Part shown: positions 1 to 9,204 of the stretch, piece after piece
Layout: every line of letters starts with the position of its first letter
How positions within the stretch are numbered: position 1 is the stretch's first letter
Source of the DNA: Streptomyces sp. IMTB 2501
GTDB taxonomy: Bacteria; Actinomycetota; Actinomycetes; Streptomycetales; Streptomycetaceae
NCBI RefSeq assembly: GCF_001953885.1
Contig: NZ_MQUS01000015.1
Span: 193,603-231,475 of the forward strand
DNA: 37,873 nt
Reading direction: 5' to 3'
Position numbers and translations under genes: made by a program
Notes under the pieces: generated by a model
The model's database searches: none
Told to the model about the DNA's origin: nothing
Seen by the model: the letters and a program-made list of their open reading frames with translations, nothing else

Positions 1-76
1 GCTGAAGAAGGATGCCGGGCAGATCCGTTCCACGGGTGCGGATGGAACACTTCAAGATCTAGTCCGAGGGGAGCAA

Positions 77-844
77 GTGGTCACCCGCATCCCCCGCCAT
101 GAGTTCCGCACAGACAACGCGGAGGAACTCATGACGCCGATCGTCAAGAGCACGAAGGACGGTGAGTTTCCGACCTGGGAAGCCTGGGTCACCGCCATGC
201 AGGTCGGCTGTGGGCTCTTCGCCGCCGGTACGGCCACCGAGGGCCCCGTGGCCTGCCGTGTCGGCAGCTCGGGCGAGGTGAAGCACCTTCCTGCCACCGG
301 TCCCCAGGACTATCTCCACGCTGGTAACTGGCTCACCTCCTTCTACCTGGCGGTGATCTGCCGCGACAACGACCGGGTCAACCAGCTGGCCCAGGTGCCC
401 GTCTCCTTCCTGCGTGCGTCCGGCGCGGAGTTCGACGAGTACGTCTACGCCTGGGTGGAAACCCTGCAGAACCTCTGGTTCGGGCGGCAGGAGACCTGGG
501 ACACCCTGACCATCGCCATCAACGGCACAGCCCCCGAGGCCGCCCAGATCGCCGGCCCGGAACTCATGCTGAAGATCCTGTATCCGCCGCTCGAACTCTG
601 CCACCGCTATCTGCGCCGGGAGACCGAACAGTTCAACGCGTCCCTGGTGGACGCCCTCACCTGGCACAAGGAGTACTGGACAGCGAACGAGGCCCGCTCC
701 CTCAGCGGCGAAGGCCTGGTCGCCCTCGCTCCGCTCGCCATCGCGTGCATGGCCTACGACGCCGATATGCCGATCGACGTCGAGTCCGAGTACATCCCGA
801 GGGCCCTACTGCGGCGGTCCTGGGTCGGCGAGTACCAGACCTGA
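77..844 (+). CDS. Immunity 49 (Imm49) family protein
   Basis: A soluble 255-residue protein without signal peptide or membrane segments. Its central part (AGNWLTSFYLAVICRD, then a Trp-rich ETLQNLWFGRQETW stretch) resembles the Imm49 family of immunity proteins that accompany polymorphic toxins in Streptomyces. The GTG start at 77 is chosen because GAGGGGAG lies just upstream and MVTRIPRHEF looks like a normal family N-terminus. The frame is, however, open to the left edge of the window, so a start further upstream is possible. No toxin gene is visible; one could lie off the left edge. The family call is from memory of sequence style, without alignment, and a binding partner cannot be named. 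Confidence 0.6.
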   Translation: MVTRIPRHEFRTDNAEELMTPIVKSTKDGEFPTWEAWVTAMQVGCGLFAAGTATEGPVACRVGSSGEVKHLPATGPQDYLHAGNWLTSFYLAVICRDNDRVNQLAQVPVSFLRASGAEFDEYVYAWVETLQNLWFGRQETWDTLTIAINGTAPEAAQIAGPELMLKILYPPLELCHRYLRRETEQFNASLVDALTWHKEYWTANEARSLSGEGLVALAPLAIACMAYDADMPIDVESEYIPRALLRRSWVGEYQT

Positions 845-849
845 GTCGC

Positions 850-889
850 GCGCTGGGCGGGCTCCATCGATCTGAGCGACGCCCAGCGC
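850..889. terminator. Convergent bidirectional terminator hairpin
   Basis: Perfect 10-bp inverted repeat GCGCTGGGCG / CGCCCAGCGC with a 20-nt loop. It sits between the stop of the Imm49 gene (844) and the stop of the minus-strand phosphatase gene (927). There is no T-tract, which is common in Streptomyces. Confidence 0.5.
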
Positions 890-926
890 ATCGCGCGCCA
901 GGCACGCCATGGCCGAGGGGCTCGTG

Positions 927-3515
927 TCAGAACAGACTGAGCAACGCCTCCGCCGGATCGGTGAGTCCCGTCTCGCCCCCCGGCAGCGGCAACTCGAACC
1001 ACACCGTCTTTCCGCGAGGCGTCCGGCGGGAGCCCCAGGCCGCGCTGAGCAGGCCGACGAGTTGGAGGCCGCGGCCGCCCTCGTCGGTGTCGCGGGCGCG
1101 GCGGCGCCTGGGCTGGACGAACCCGGAGTCCCAGACCTCGCAGACCAGGGTGCGGTCAAGGAGGAGCCGTAGGCGGATCTCGCCCTCGCCGTATCGAAGC
1201 GCGTTCGTGACCAGTTCGCTGACCAGGAGTTCCGTCGTGTCGACCAGGGGCTCCAGGTCCCAGCTCACCAGCTGTGCCCGGGCGTACTCACGGGCCCGGC
1301 CCACACTGCGTGGCTCGCGTGGGAGCGTCCAGTCGCCGACGGAGTCGGCCGGCAGGCCCTGCACCCGGGCCATGAGCAGCGCGATGTCGTCCTCGCCGTG
1401 GTGGGTGTCGAGGGTGTTGAGGACGTGGTCGCAGACGTCCTCCAGAGGACTGGAGGGGTCCGTGAGGGCGCCTACGAAGGCCTGCAGGCCCTCGTCCAGG
1501 GGGTGGTCGCGGGACTCGACCAGGCCGTCCGTGTAGAGGGCCAGCAACGCGCCCTCGGGGAGTTCCACCTCGACCTCCTCGAAGGGCTCACCGCCCACGC
1601 CCAGCGGCATGCCGGGCGGCACGTCCAGCATCAGGGCCGGCTCACCGGGCTCGACCAGGACCGGCGGCAGATGGCCCGCGTTGGCGAACGTACAGCGTCT
1701 GGTGACGGAGTCGTACACCGCGTACACGCAGGTCGCCAGGTAGACCTCGGAGAGGTCGGCGTCGCGGGGCTGGCGGGCCGTGCGCGTGGCCTGCTGGACG
1801 CCACCCGGGGTGCCGAGGCCGCGTGCGATCTCGTCCAGTGCGGAGAGAACCTCGGCCGGTTCGAGATCGAGGAGGGCCAACGTCCGTACCGCCGTACGGA
1901 GTTCACCCATGGCCACCGCCGCGCGCAGGCCTCGGCCCATCACGTCGCCCACCACCAGCGCCGTACGGTGGCCGGGGAGTTCGATGACGTCGAACCAGTC
2001 GCCGCCGACCTCGGTGGCCGCGTTGCCGGGGAGGTAACGGCAGGCGATGTCCAGGCCGGAGGCCTCGGGGTCGCCCGGCGGCAGGAGTGACCGTTGCAGG
2101 ATCAGGGCGCGTTCGTGTTCCCGGCGGTACAGGCGCGCGTTGTCGATGCACACGGCCGCGCGTGCGGCCAGCTCCACCGCGAGGTCCCGGTCGCGGTCGC
2201 CGAACGGCTCGCTGCCCTTGGTGCGGGCGAAGCGGGCGAGGCCGACGACGGTGTCGTGGGCGACCATCGGAACCGCCAGCGTGGACTGTACGAGGCTCCC
2301 GTCCTCGGCGGGGACGTGTTGCGGGCGGGCGGTGCGCAGGGCGTCCGCGCAGGGTGAGTTGAAGGGGAAGTGGTGGACCGCGCCGACCGCGACGGGGTCG
2401 GCGGAGCCGGTGAAGGGCACGTCCGAGACGGCGCTCGCGAAGGCGACGCGGCGCAGTTCGGCACTGCCGTCGGTGAGGCCGGGCGGGGTCTCGTCGCCGG
2501 TGAGCAGTCCCTGGTAGAGGTCGACGGTGGCGAGGTCGCAGAAGCCGGGGACGACGACGTCGAGGAGTTCCCGGGCGGTGGTCTCCAGGTCGAGGGAGTT
2601 CCCTATGCGGGCGCCGGCCTCGTTGAGCAGGGCGAGGTTGCGGCGGGCGTTCGCGGCCTCGCGGGCGGCGGCCCGGCGGGCGGTGATGTCGGTGCCGAGC
2701 CAGGCGATGCCGATGGGGCGCCCGGTGCCGCCGTGTACCCGGTAGAGGTTGACGGACCAGTGCCGGCGTTCCTCGGAGCCGGGGACATGGCCCGTGACAT
2801 GCATGTCGGTGATGGACTGGCCGGACTCCAGCACCCGCCGCAGGGTGGCCGAAACCCGTTCGGCCTCGCCGCGCGGCAGATAGTCGTGCACGCCGTTGCC
2901 CCGGTGGTCGTCCGGGGTGCCGCCGAAGATGGAGGCGAACCGCTCGTTGGCCCGACGGACCCTCAGATCGATGTCGATCAGCAGGAATCCGAACGGCGAC
3001 TGGCCGAAGATGGCCTGCGAGGCGGCCAGGTCGGTCTCGATGCTGCGCAGGGTACGGACGTCCACGACGATGCAGACGGCGGCCTTGTCCCCCTCGGCGG
3101 TCCGGGTGGGCATGACATAGACCTCGGCCAGGCCCTCCTCACCGCGCGTGCCGTCGGCCCTGTCCGGCATCCGGAAGGGCACGACCCCGGTCCACTCCCG
3201 CCCGTCGAGGATTTCGGCCATCTTGCGCTGGCCGCGCTCGCGCAGGTCGGGGTCGATGAAGGCCTCTATCGGGTCCATGCCTACGGCGCGTGCGGCGGGG
3301 ACGCCGAAGAGCTGCTCGGCGCGCAGGCTCCACTGGTCGACCAGCCCGCCGGGGCTGATGGAGAAGGACGCGACCTTGATGTAGTCGTAGATCGAACCGG
3401 GCGGACTGCTCTGCCACATGGCGTCACCGGTTGCCGCGGCGGCCTCCGCGGCCTGGTTCCTCGCGCCGTCCGACGGGTCCTCGGACTCCGTGGCCTTCGC
3501 TGGTATCTCGCTCAC
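927..3515 (-). CDS. PAS-PAS-GAF-SpoIIE phosphatase with C-terminal HATPase
   Basis: An 862-residue multidomain regulator of the RsbU/RsbW type. Approximate order is PAS at 45-155, PAS with C-terminal extension (GIAWLGTDITAR) at 165-280, GAF at 300-465, SpoIIE/PP2C phosphatase at 480-700 (EVGGDWFD, VVGDVMGRG, ALYTDGLVE), and an RsbW-like histidine-kinase ATPase at 725-855 (ELLVSELVTNALRYGEG, GGRGLQLV). Such proteins dephosphorylate anti-anti-sigma factors in response to a signal, and the ATPase can act as an anti-sigma kinase. The GTG start at 3515 is supported by GGAGGGGA eight nt upstream; the frame is open for 77 more codons but that sequence looks non-coding. It is cytoplasmic, with no membrane segments. 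Its C-terminus (GKTVWFELPLPG) closely matches the next minus-strand gene, suggesting a shared origin of the ATPase domains. The ligand and target are unknown. Confidence 0.9.
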   Translation of the reverse strand: MSEIPAKATESEDPSDGARNQAAEAAAATGDAMWQSSPPGSIYDYIKVASFSISPGGLVDQWSLRAEQLFGVPAARAVGMDPIEAFIDPDLRERGQRKMAEILDGREWTGVVPFRMPDRADGTRGEEGLAEVYVMPTRTAEGDKAAVCIVVDVRTLRSIETDLAASQAIFGQSPFGFLLIDIDLRVRRANERFASIFGGTPDDHRGNGVHDYLPRGEAERVSATLRRVLESGQSITDMHVTGHVPGSEERRHWSVNLYRVHGGTGRPIGIAWLGTDITARRAAAREAANARRNLALLNEAGARIGNSLDLETTARELLDVVVPGFCDLATVDLYQGLLTGDETPPGLTDGSAELRRVAFASAVSDVPFTGSADPVAVGAVHHFPFNSPCADALRTARPQHVPAEDGSLVQSTLAVPMVAHDTVVGLARFARTKGSEPFGDRDRDLAVELAARAAVCIDNARLYRREHERALILQRSLLPPGDPEASGLDIACRYLPGNAATEVGGDWFDVIELPGHRTALVVGDVMGRGLRAAVAMGELRTAVRTLALLDLEPAEVLSALDEIARGLGTPGGVQQATRTARQPRDADLSEVYLATCVYAVYDSVTRRCTFANAGHLPPVLVEPGEPALMLDVPPGMPLGVGGEPFEEVEVELPEGALLALYTDGLVESRDHPLDEGLQAFVGALTDPSSPLEDVCDHVLNTLDTHHGEDDIALLMARVQGLPADSVGDWTLPREPRSVGRAREYARAQLVSWDLEPLVDTTELLVSELVTNALRYGEGEIRLRLLLDRTLVCEVWDSGFVQPRRRRARDTDEGGRGLQLVGLLSAAWGSRRTPRGKTVWFELPLPGGETGLTDPAEALLSLF

Positions 3516-3797
3516 GCGAACCGTCCCCTCCAGCTCACCGCGTCCGGCACCGGTCACCGGAGGCGGCTGCCCGCAGTATCCAGCACTACGGCGCCGCACG
3601 ACACGGTGTTCACGATCACAGCTCGGTCCAGATGATTTCAGGACCGTTCCGTGACAACACTTCCACTCTTCTAACCAGGGAACACGCCCTCGAATCACGT
3701 ACTCCGAAGTCGGCCGCGCGCCCGGGGCGCACGGTGGACTCGCCAACGCCCGCTGTACACCCCCTGCTCCCCTGGTGCTCCCGCGTATGCTCCCGGC

Positions 3798-4229
3798 TCA
3801 CCCCGGCACCGCCAGTTCGAACCAGACGGTCTTTCCGCTCGCGCCGGGCCGGGTGCCCCAGCGGCGCGAGGAGCCGGCGACCAGTTGCAGACCGCGCCCG
3901 CTCTCGTCCTCGTCGCGGGCAACACGCTCGCGCGGCGGGTCGGGCAGCGGATCGGAGACCTCCACCAGCAGGGTGTCGGCCAGCCCGACGGGGCGTACGA
4001 GCCGTACGCCGATGGGCCCGGTGGCGTGCCGCAACGAGTTGGTGACCAGCTCACTGACCAGCAACGCGGCCAGGTCGGCGAGGCAGTCGAGGTCCCAGCC
4101 GTGCAGTTGCCCGCGGACCGCGGCGCGTGCGGTGCGTACGGCGCCCGGTTCCGCGGGGAAGCTCCACTCGGCGCAGTCGCCATCGGTGTCGATCACGCCG
4201 ATCACTCCCAGGCCAACGAGCCCACCCAT
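3798..4229 (-). CDS. RsbW-like ATP-binding protein
   Basis: A free-standing HATPase_c protein of about 143 residues. It has the N box LLVSELVTNSLRHA and G box DEDESGRGLQLVAG, ending GKTVWFELAVPG. Many such proteins in Streptomyces act as anti-sigma factors or serine kinases controlling anti-anti-sigma proteins. I chose the ATG at 4229 (MGGLVGLGVIGVIDT); a GTG at 4298 in the same frame would add 23 residues of Pro/Arg-rich sequence. Neither start has a convincing ribosome binding site. It lies between the SpoIIE phosphatase and the Nudix gene on the same strand, but with 36 bp or more on the Nudix side and about 280 bp on the other, so an operon is not clear. No dedicated antagonist or sigma factor is next to it. 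Confidence 0.8.
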   Translation of the reverse strand: MGGLVGLGVIGVIDTDGDCAEWSFPAEPGAVRTARAAVRGQLHGWDLDCLADLAALLVSELVTNSLRHATGPIGVRLVRPVGLADTLLVEVSDPLPDPPRERVARDEDESGRGLQLVAGSSRRWGTRPGASGKTVWFELAVPG

Positions 4230-4334
4230 GTCCGGTTTCGTGGGGTTAGTGGGCACATACCCGATATCCCGGGGGCAGTACCGTGCGGGAGGGCGCACAG
4301 TGGCACGAATGGCTCCGCCGGTTCCGCCGTGCGC

Positions 4335-4877
<543 letters not shown>

Positions 4878-5124
4878 GGGGCGGAGCCTACGGGAGGGTG
4901 CGCTGGGACCTGTCCTGCGGATCAGGTCGCAGGGAATCGACGGCGCCTCATCAGCGCAGGTGAGCGGGGCCGGTGCGTCCAGCTGCAAGGCGGAGCAGGG
5001 AGTCGGCGCGGAGCATCGGGGACCGACGACAACGCGGCCGGGGGTGTCCCCACGCCCTTGAGGCAGTGCGGGAGGGCGTGCCGGCCCCCGCGCCTGCGGC
5101 AGGATCCGTCGGACAGGTCCTGGG

Positions 5125-5316
5125 TCAGTTGCGGCCGCCGTCCCCGTTCTGACCGATGCGCTCGACCCAGTAGAGCTGTTTGTGACCGCGGTCGTCGAGG
5201 CTGTCGGCGATCTTCTGGGCCTCGGCGCGGGTCGCGTACCGCCCGACGCGGTAGCGATTGCCGTTGTCGTCCTGCCGTATGACGATCCAGGGCAGGGAGA
5301 CCGTCCCCTCACTCAT
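5125..5316 (-). CDS. Small SPOR domain-containing protein
   Basis: A 63-residue protein starting at ATG 5316 (MSEGTVSLPWIVIRQ). It holds RYRVGRYATRAEAQKIADSL, the typical beta-alpha core of a short SPOR-like repeat, followed by GHKQLYWVERIG. SPOR domains bind denuded peptidoglycan glycans in some proteins, but here there is no signal peptide or membrane anchor, so a cell-wall role is not supported. The frame is open upstream to 5367, but the extra 17 residues are Gly/Ala/Arg-rich and unlikely to be coding. A G-rich GGTGGGGG just upstream may serve as the ribosome binding site. Small proteins of this kind are common and uncharacterised in Streptomyces. Confidence 0.75.
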   Translation of the reverse strand: MSEGTVSLPWIVIRQDDNGNRYRVGRYATRAEAQKIADSLDDRGHKQLYWVERIGQNGDGGRN

Positions 5317-5863
5317 GGCCCCCACCGCCCGCGTCGCTCCTTCTCGCATCGCCCCGCCCTCCCCCACGCTCGGCCGGGCTGACCCGAGGGGACCCCCGCC
5401 CCGTCCCGGGCCTCGGTCGCGCCCCGCCTAAGGAAACCGCAATCCGCATATGCCCGAGCGTACGCCCAACCTTTACGCAGCGAATACGCCTTTTCACAAA
5501 GAGGTACGCAACCAGCCAGAACACCGGGGGCGCACGGGAGTGAACGCGCCGTCGTGAGCGCCGCCGTCCCGAGTCGGAGGCATACCCGAGTGACCCGTGG
5601 TCACCTGGGAAAACGGCCGGATTGCAGCGGCCGACCGGCCCTCGGCGAAGGTCACGCGACCGGGGCGTGCGGGTCAGGGCGCGCCAGGGTGTGCGCTACC
5701 TCACTCGGAGAGGCGCACGCACCGACGCGAAGGCTCCGGCGCCACTCCACCGGCAGGCTCGCCTCCCTGCGCCGAGAGGCCCGGCCACCCTTCACCGGCA
5801 AGCCCGGCCCCACCTCACCGACAGACCGGCCTCGCGAGAAGCCGCACGCCCCGGGCCCGGCCG
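5317..5863. other. Gene-free region with reiterated gntR 3' end
   Basis: No credible gene is seen. The left part (5430-5520) is less GC-rich and probably holds the promoter of the minus-strand SPOR gene. The right part carries imperfect copies of the 13 bp that end the gntR coding region: CTTCACCGGCAAG at 5867-5879, again at 5790-5802, and degenerate forms at 5745-5757 and 5814-5825. Confidence 0.5.
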
Positions 5864-5879
5864 TCACTTCACCGGCAAG
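5745..5879 (-). repeat. Imperfect repeats of the gntR 3' terminus
   Basis: CTTCACCGGCAAG at the gntR stop (coding LPVK on the minus strand) recurs exactly at 5790-5802 and approximately at 5745-5757 (CTCCACCGGCAGG) and 5814-5825. Spacing is irregular (about 77, 45 and 24 bp), so this is not a tandem array. It may be slippage debris or degenerate terminator-like elements. Confidence 0.4.
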
Positions 5880-6616
5880 TGGTACGCCACCCGGTACCGG
5901 TCGGCCGGAATGACGACGTCCGCCGTCTCCACCGGGCGCCCCGAGGCGTAGTACGTGCGTTGGACGACCACGACCACATGGCCGGGAACCCCGCCGAGCA
6001 CATGCAGTTCCTCGGCCAGACCGGGACGGGCCCCGACCTCCTCGGTGACGTTGTCCACGATGACGTCGATGGCACGCATGCGCTCGACCACGCCCATGCC
6101 GCCGAGCGGCCCCTCCTCGGGCAGCATCACGGGAGTGCGGCCGGTGACGGCGAGGGGCTCCCAGGACGTGGAGAGCATCATCGGCTCGCCGGCCTCCCGG
6201 AAGAGGTACTTGGTGCGCATGACCCGGTCGCCGGCCTGGATCGCCAGCCGGTCGGCGATGGCGGCCCCGGCCTCGGCCTGCTCGCTGCTCGACTCCCAGG
6301 TGCCGCGCACCGCGGCGTCGGCCTGCTCCTGCCGGAAGGGCGTGGCACCGCCGGCCGGGCGGTACCCGGAGCGGGCCACCCGCCGGGGCACGGGCCGCTC
6401 GCGCACATACGTCCCGGAGCCCGAACGGCCCTCGACCAGCCCCTCGGCCATCAGCACCTTGCGCGCCTCCAGCGCGACCGTGTCCGAGACTCCGTACTCC
6501 TCGCGGATGCGGGCCTGGGAGGGCAGCCGGGTGTGGGGCGGCAGTGAACCGTCGACGATCTTCTTGCGGAGATCACCCGCGACACGCAGGTACGCCGGCT
6601 GCTCACCGAAAGTCAC
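5864..6616 (-). CDS. GntR family (HutC subfamily) transcriptional regulator
   Basis: A 250-residue regulator. The N-terminal winged helix (residues 8-75: YLRVAGDLRKKIVDGSL, LPSQARIREEYGVS, and the wing GSGTYV) is followed by a UTRA effector domain (about 95-245, ending VVVVQRTYYASGRPVETADVVIPADRYRVAYHLPVK split over the last strands). HutC-type proteins bind small ligands such as amino acids or sugars and usually repress. The GTG start at 6616 has GGGAG seven nt upstream. It stands alone with no adjacent metabolic operon, so the ligand cannot be guessed. A short imperfect inverted repeat GTTG-N9-CAAC at 6633-6649, just upstream of the start, could be an autoregulatory site, but the evidence is weak. 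Confidence 0.88.
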   Translation of the reverse strand: MTFGEQPAYLRVAGDLRKKIVDGSLPPHTRLPSQARIREEYGVSDTVALEARKVLMAEGLVEGRSGSGTYVRERPVPRRVARSGYRPAGGATPFRQEQADAAVRGTWESSSEQAEAGAAIADRLAIQAGDRVMRTKYLFREAGEPMMLSTSWEPLAVTGRTPVMLPEEGPLGGMGVVERMRAIDVIVDNVTEEVGARPGLAEELHVLGGVPGHVVVVVQRTYYASGRPVETADVVIPADRYRVAYHLPVK

Positions 6617-7059
6617 TGGCCGCTCCCATCAGGTTGTACAGACAGCAACAGCGTGGCAACCGTGGGTTGTGCCATGCAAGCAAAGGCCAGAGAATCACTC
6701 GATGTGATGACAAGGGATGTGAGAGGGCTTTACCCAGGCACTTTCTCCCCCGTACAGGTCCGCTCACACCTGGCGTGGGGCGGCTGAAGGGGCTGTGGCC
6801 CTGCGGCCATGGCGGGTACGGCCACAACGCCCGTGATCCGTCCGGCTGTTGGGGCGCGGCGGTGGCGCGTACGGGCTCCGCGGGTGCGGGCGGGGGTGGC
6901 TGAAACGGCGCTTCTGGCTGGTGGGAGCCGGGGGCGGCCGCAGGGACCCCGGTACCGTGCTCCTTGGCCGGGCGGCGGCGACGCGGCACCGGTGAACGGC
7001 CGGTGGCCCGGCCGACGTACGACTGGGCACAGGGCGAGCGGGGCTGAAGCGAGGGCGGA
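6617..7059. other. Intergenic region between gntR and the serpin pair
   Basis: Divergent control region for gntR (left) and the serpin-like genes (right). The first 100 bp are relatively AT-rich and fit promoters; the rest is very GC-rich. An open plus-strand frame at 6809-7063 has no ribosome binding site and a biased Arg/Pro/Gly composition, so I do not call it a gene. Confidence 0.4.
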
Positions 7060-7560
7060 ATGAGGGCGGGGACCCTGACCGGGGGCAGGGCGGGCGGCGA
7101 CGCCGTCACCGGGGGCCGGGCGTGCGCCGAGGTCGTCCGGGCGGTGAACGGGCTCGCCAGGCGATGGGCGGCGGCCGCGCACGGCGGCACGGTCTTCCCG
7201 GCGGCCGGGGTCTGGCCCCTGCCGGCCTTCCTGGCCGACGGCGCGACGGGCCCGGCGCGGGCGGAGCCGAGCGAGGCCCTCGGCCTGCCTGCGGATCAGG
7301 CGGCGCGCGCGGCCCGGGAGCTGCTCGGCGCGCCGGCCGCCGCCGTCGCGATGTCCGGGGCGGTCGGGGTCGGCGCGCCGCCGCAGCCGCGGTACGTCAC
7401 GACACGGATCGACGCCGCCTTCGACCGCCCCTTCGGCTTCCTCGCGCCGCACCGGCACTCACGGCTGGTGCCGGCGGCGGGGTGGGTGACGGATCCGCTG
7501 CCGTACCCCGCGGATCCGTACGTAGTGACCGGCAAGGCCGCGCAGGAGGACGACGAGTGA
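7060..7560 (+). CDS. Internally deleted serpin-like protein
   Basis: A 166-residue open frame that reads as the two ends of a serpin joined together. Residues about 22-95 match the start of the next gene (VNGLARRW, TVFPAAGVWPLPAFLADGATGPAR versus the neighbour's TVFSAPGVWPLLGLLADGATGPAR). Residues about 98-155 match its C-terminus (AAFDRPFGFLAPHRHSRLVPAAGWVTDP). Roughly 250 residues of the middle, including beta-sheet A, are missing, so it cannot undergo the serpin inhibitory transition. The frame stays open across the junction. The ATG at 7060 follows GAGGGCGGA. It overlaps the next start by 4 nt (GTGA), so both are probably co-transcribed. It may be a decaying duplicate or a reduced protein with another role. 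Confidence 0.65.
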   Translation: MRAGTLTGGRAGGDAVTGGRACAEVVRAVNGLARRWAAAAHGGTVFPAAGVWPLPAFLADGATGPARAEPSEALGLPADQAARAARELLGAPAAAVAMSGAVGVGAPPQPRYVTTRIDAAFDRPFGFLAPHRHSRLVPAAGWVTDPLPYPADPYVVTGKAAQEDDE

Positions 7561-8777
7561 GCAAGGTGACCGCCGAGACGGTCCGTCAGGTGAACGGGCT
7601 GTCGGCCCGCTGGGCGCAGGCCCTGCCCGAGGGCACGGTGTTCTCGGCGCCCGGGGTCTGGCCCCTGCTGGGCCTCCTGGCCGACGGCGCGACGGGCCCG
7701 GCGCGCTCGGAGCTGGCCGGGGCGCTGGGTGTGCCGGCCGGGCAAGCGGCCGGTGCGGCACGGGAGTTGCTGGTGGCGCTCGCCTCGGTGTCCGGCCTGG
7801 ACGCGGCGCTCGGCCTGTGGACGTACCAGGGGCTGGCGCTGCGCGAGGAGTGGCGGGCCGGGCTGCCGGCCGGGACGTACGGGGTGTTCGGGGACGACCT
7901 CGTCACCGCGCAGGAGCGGCTGGACGCCTGGGCGGCCGAGCGGACCGGCGGGCTGGTCGAGCGCATGCCGGTGACGCTGACCCGGGACGCGCGGATGGTG
8001 CTGGCAAGCGCCCTCGCGCTGCGCACGACCTGGCGGCAGCCCTTCGACGAGCAACCGCTCAGGCCGGACGCCGGCCCCTGGCAGGGCCGCACCCTGCGTG
8101 GGCTGCACCGGCGCAGCCCACGGCCGGACCGGGTGGGCGTGACGGGCACGCCGGACGGTTTCGTCACGGCGCTGACGGTGCCCGGCGACAACGGCGTCGA
8201 TGTCCATCTGGTGCTCGGCGAGGAGCACATGACGCCGGGGCAGGTGCTGAACGCCGGCGTGCGGATCGTGGAGCGGGCGCTGCCGCTCACCGGGGGCGGT
8301 GCGCTGCCGCACGGGCATGTGGGGCCGGGTCTGTATGTGGAGCAGCAGCCGGCCATAGAGCCGACGTCACTGACGCTGGACGTGCGGACGGTGGCGTACG
8401 AGGTGCGCGCCGATCACGATCTGCTCGCCCTGGCCGGGCTGTTCGGGCTCACGGCGGCCGCCGACACCCACCACGCCCACTTCCCCGGCGTCAGTGACTA
8501 CCCGCTCGCGATCGGCCAGGCCCGCCAGTCGGCGCTGGCCCAGTTCGGTCCGCTGGGGTTCCGGGCGGCGGCGGTGACGGCCGTGATGGCGGTGCCGGGC
8601 AGCGCGCCGCCGCAGTACCGCTACGAGTCGACGGTCGTACGGGCCGTCTTCGACCGCCCCTTCGGCTTTCTCGCCGTCGACCGCGAGTCCCGGCTGGTGC
8701 TGGTGGCGGGCTGGGTGACGGATCCGGCGCCGGAGCCGGTCATGAGCTTCCCGGGCGCTGTTCCTCCAGGACTCTGA
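7557..8777 (+). CDS. Serpin family protein
   Basis: A 406-residue serpin-like protein starting at GTG 7557, overlapping the preceding stop. It has the family beginning (VNGLSARWAQALPEGTVFSAPGVWPLLGLLADGATG), a central region with ALRTTWRQPFDEQPL, and the C-terminal signature AVFDRPFGFLAVDRESRLVLVAGWVTDP. The predicted reactive-centre loop lies around AAAVTAVMAVPGSAPPQYRYE. The hinge lacks the usual Glu-rich start but keeps the small-residue run, so inhibition is possible but unproven. No signal peptide is seen, implying a cytoplasmic target, as for several bacterial serpins. Its last 38 bp overlap the 3' end of the convergent marR gene. The downstream tail after AGWVTDP looks like an extension beyond the original stop. 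Confidence 0.8.
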   Translation: MSKVTAETVRQVNGLSARWAQALPEGTVFSAPGVWPLLGLLADGATGPARSELAGALGVPAGQAAGAARELLVALASVSGLDAALGLWTYQGLALREEWRAGLPAGTYGVFGDDLVTAQERLDAWAAERTGGLVERMPVTLTRDARMVLASALALRTTWRQPFDEQPLRPDAGPWQGRTLRGLHRRSPRPDRVGVTGTPDGFVTALTVPGDNGVDVHLVLGEEHMTPGQVLNAGVRIVERALPLTGGGALPHGHVGPGLYVEQQPAIEPTSLTLDVRTVAYEVRADHDLLALAGLFGLTAAADTHHAHFPGVSDYPLAIGQARQSALAQFGPLGFRAAAVTAVMAVPGSAPPQYRYESTVVRAVFDRPFGFLAVDRESRLVLVAGWVTDPAPEPVMSFPGAVPPGL

Positions 8778-9189
8778 CACAGCGGGCGATCAGCCCGGTC
8801 AGGGCGTCCCGCTCCGCCTCGGTGAACTCCGCGGCGAGGGCTCGCTCGACGCGTACGGCGGAGGTGTCGGCCGCGGTGAGGACGGCGCGGCCCTCGTCGG
8901 TGAGGCGGGTCTCCAGGACGTTCTTGTGCCACTCGTGGGGGCTGCGGGTGATCAGATCCCGGTCCTGGAGGTTCTTCAGGACCGTGTTCATGGTCGGCGG
9001 GGTGACCCCGCACAGCCGGGCCAGGGCGGCCGCGGAGATGCCCGGGTTGTCGTCGAGGTGGAGCAGTGCGGCGTACTGGGCGACGGTCAGGCCCGCGGGC
9101 TTCAGGACCGCCGCCTTGGTCGCGTTGAGGGCCTGCTCGGCCCGCTTGAGGTGGGAGCCGAGGCGCTCGGACGCGGGCATGGAGGTCAC
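8740..9189 (-). CDS. MarR family transcriptional regulator
   Basis: A 149-residue winged-helix regulator. It contains AGLTVAQYAALLHLDDNPGISAAALARL, then the recognition helix region CGVTPPTMNTVLKNLQDRDLITR, and a wing with the conserved LETRLTDEGRAVL. MarR proteins bind palindromes in their own promoters and release DNA on binding phenolic or oxidant ligands. It is divergent from the SMP-30 family gene across a 160-bp space that holds five degenerate 18-bp repeats, so the neighbour is the likely target. The start is GTG 9189 or ATG 9180; neither has a clear ribosome binding site. Confidence 0.88.
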   Translation of the reverse strand: MTSMPASERLGSHLKRAEQALNATKAAVLKPAGLTVAQYAALLHLDDNPGISAAALARLCGVTPPTMNTVLKNLQDRDLITRSPHEWHKNVLETRLTDEGRAVLTAADTSAVRVERALAAEFTEAERDALTGLIARCVRVLEEQRPGSS

Positions 9190-9204
9190 CGGACCACATT
9201 AATG

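Noticed and set aside
2370..3635. Plus-strand open frame opposite the SpoIIE phosphatase
   Set aside because: Fully antisense to a recognised multidomain protein, no ribosome binding site, Gly/Asp/Val-rich shadow composition.
6809..7063. Small plus-strand frame before the serpin pair
   Set aside because: No Shine-Dalgarno and a strongly biased Arg/Gly/Pro composition.
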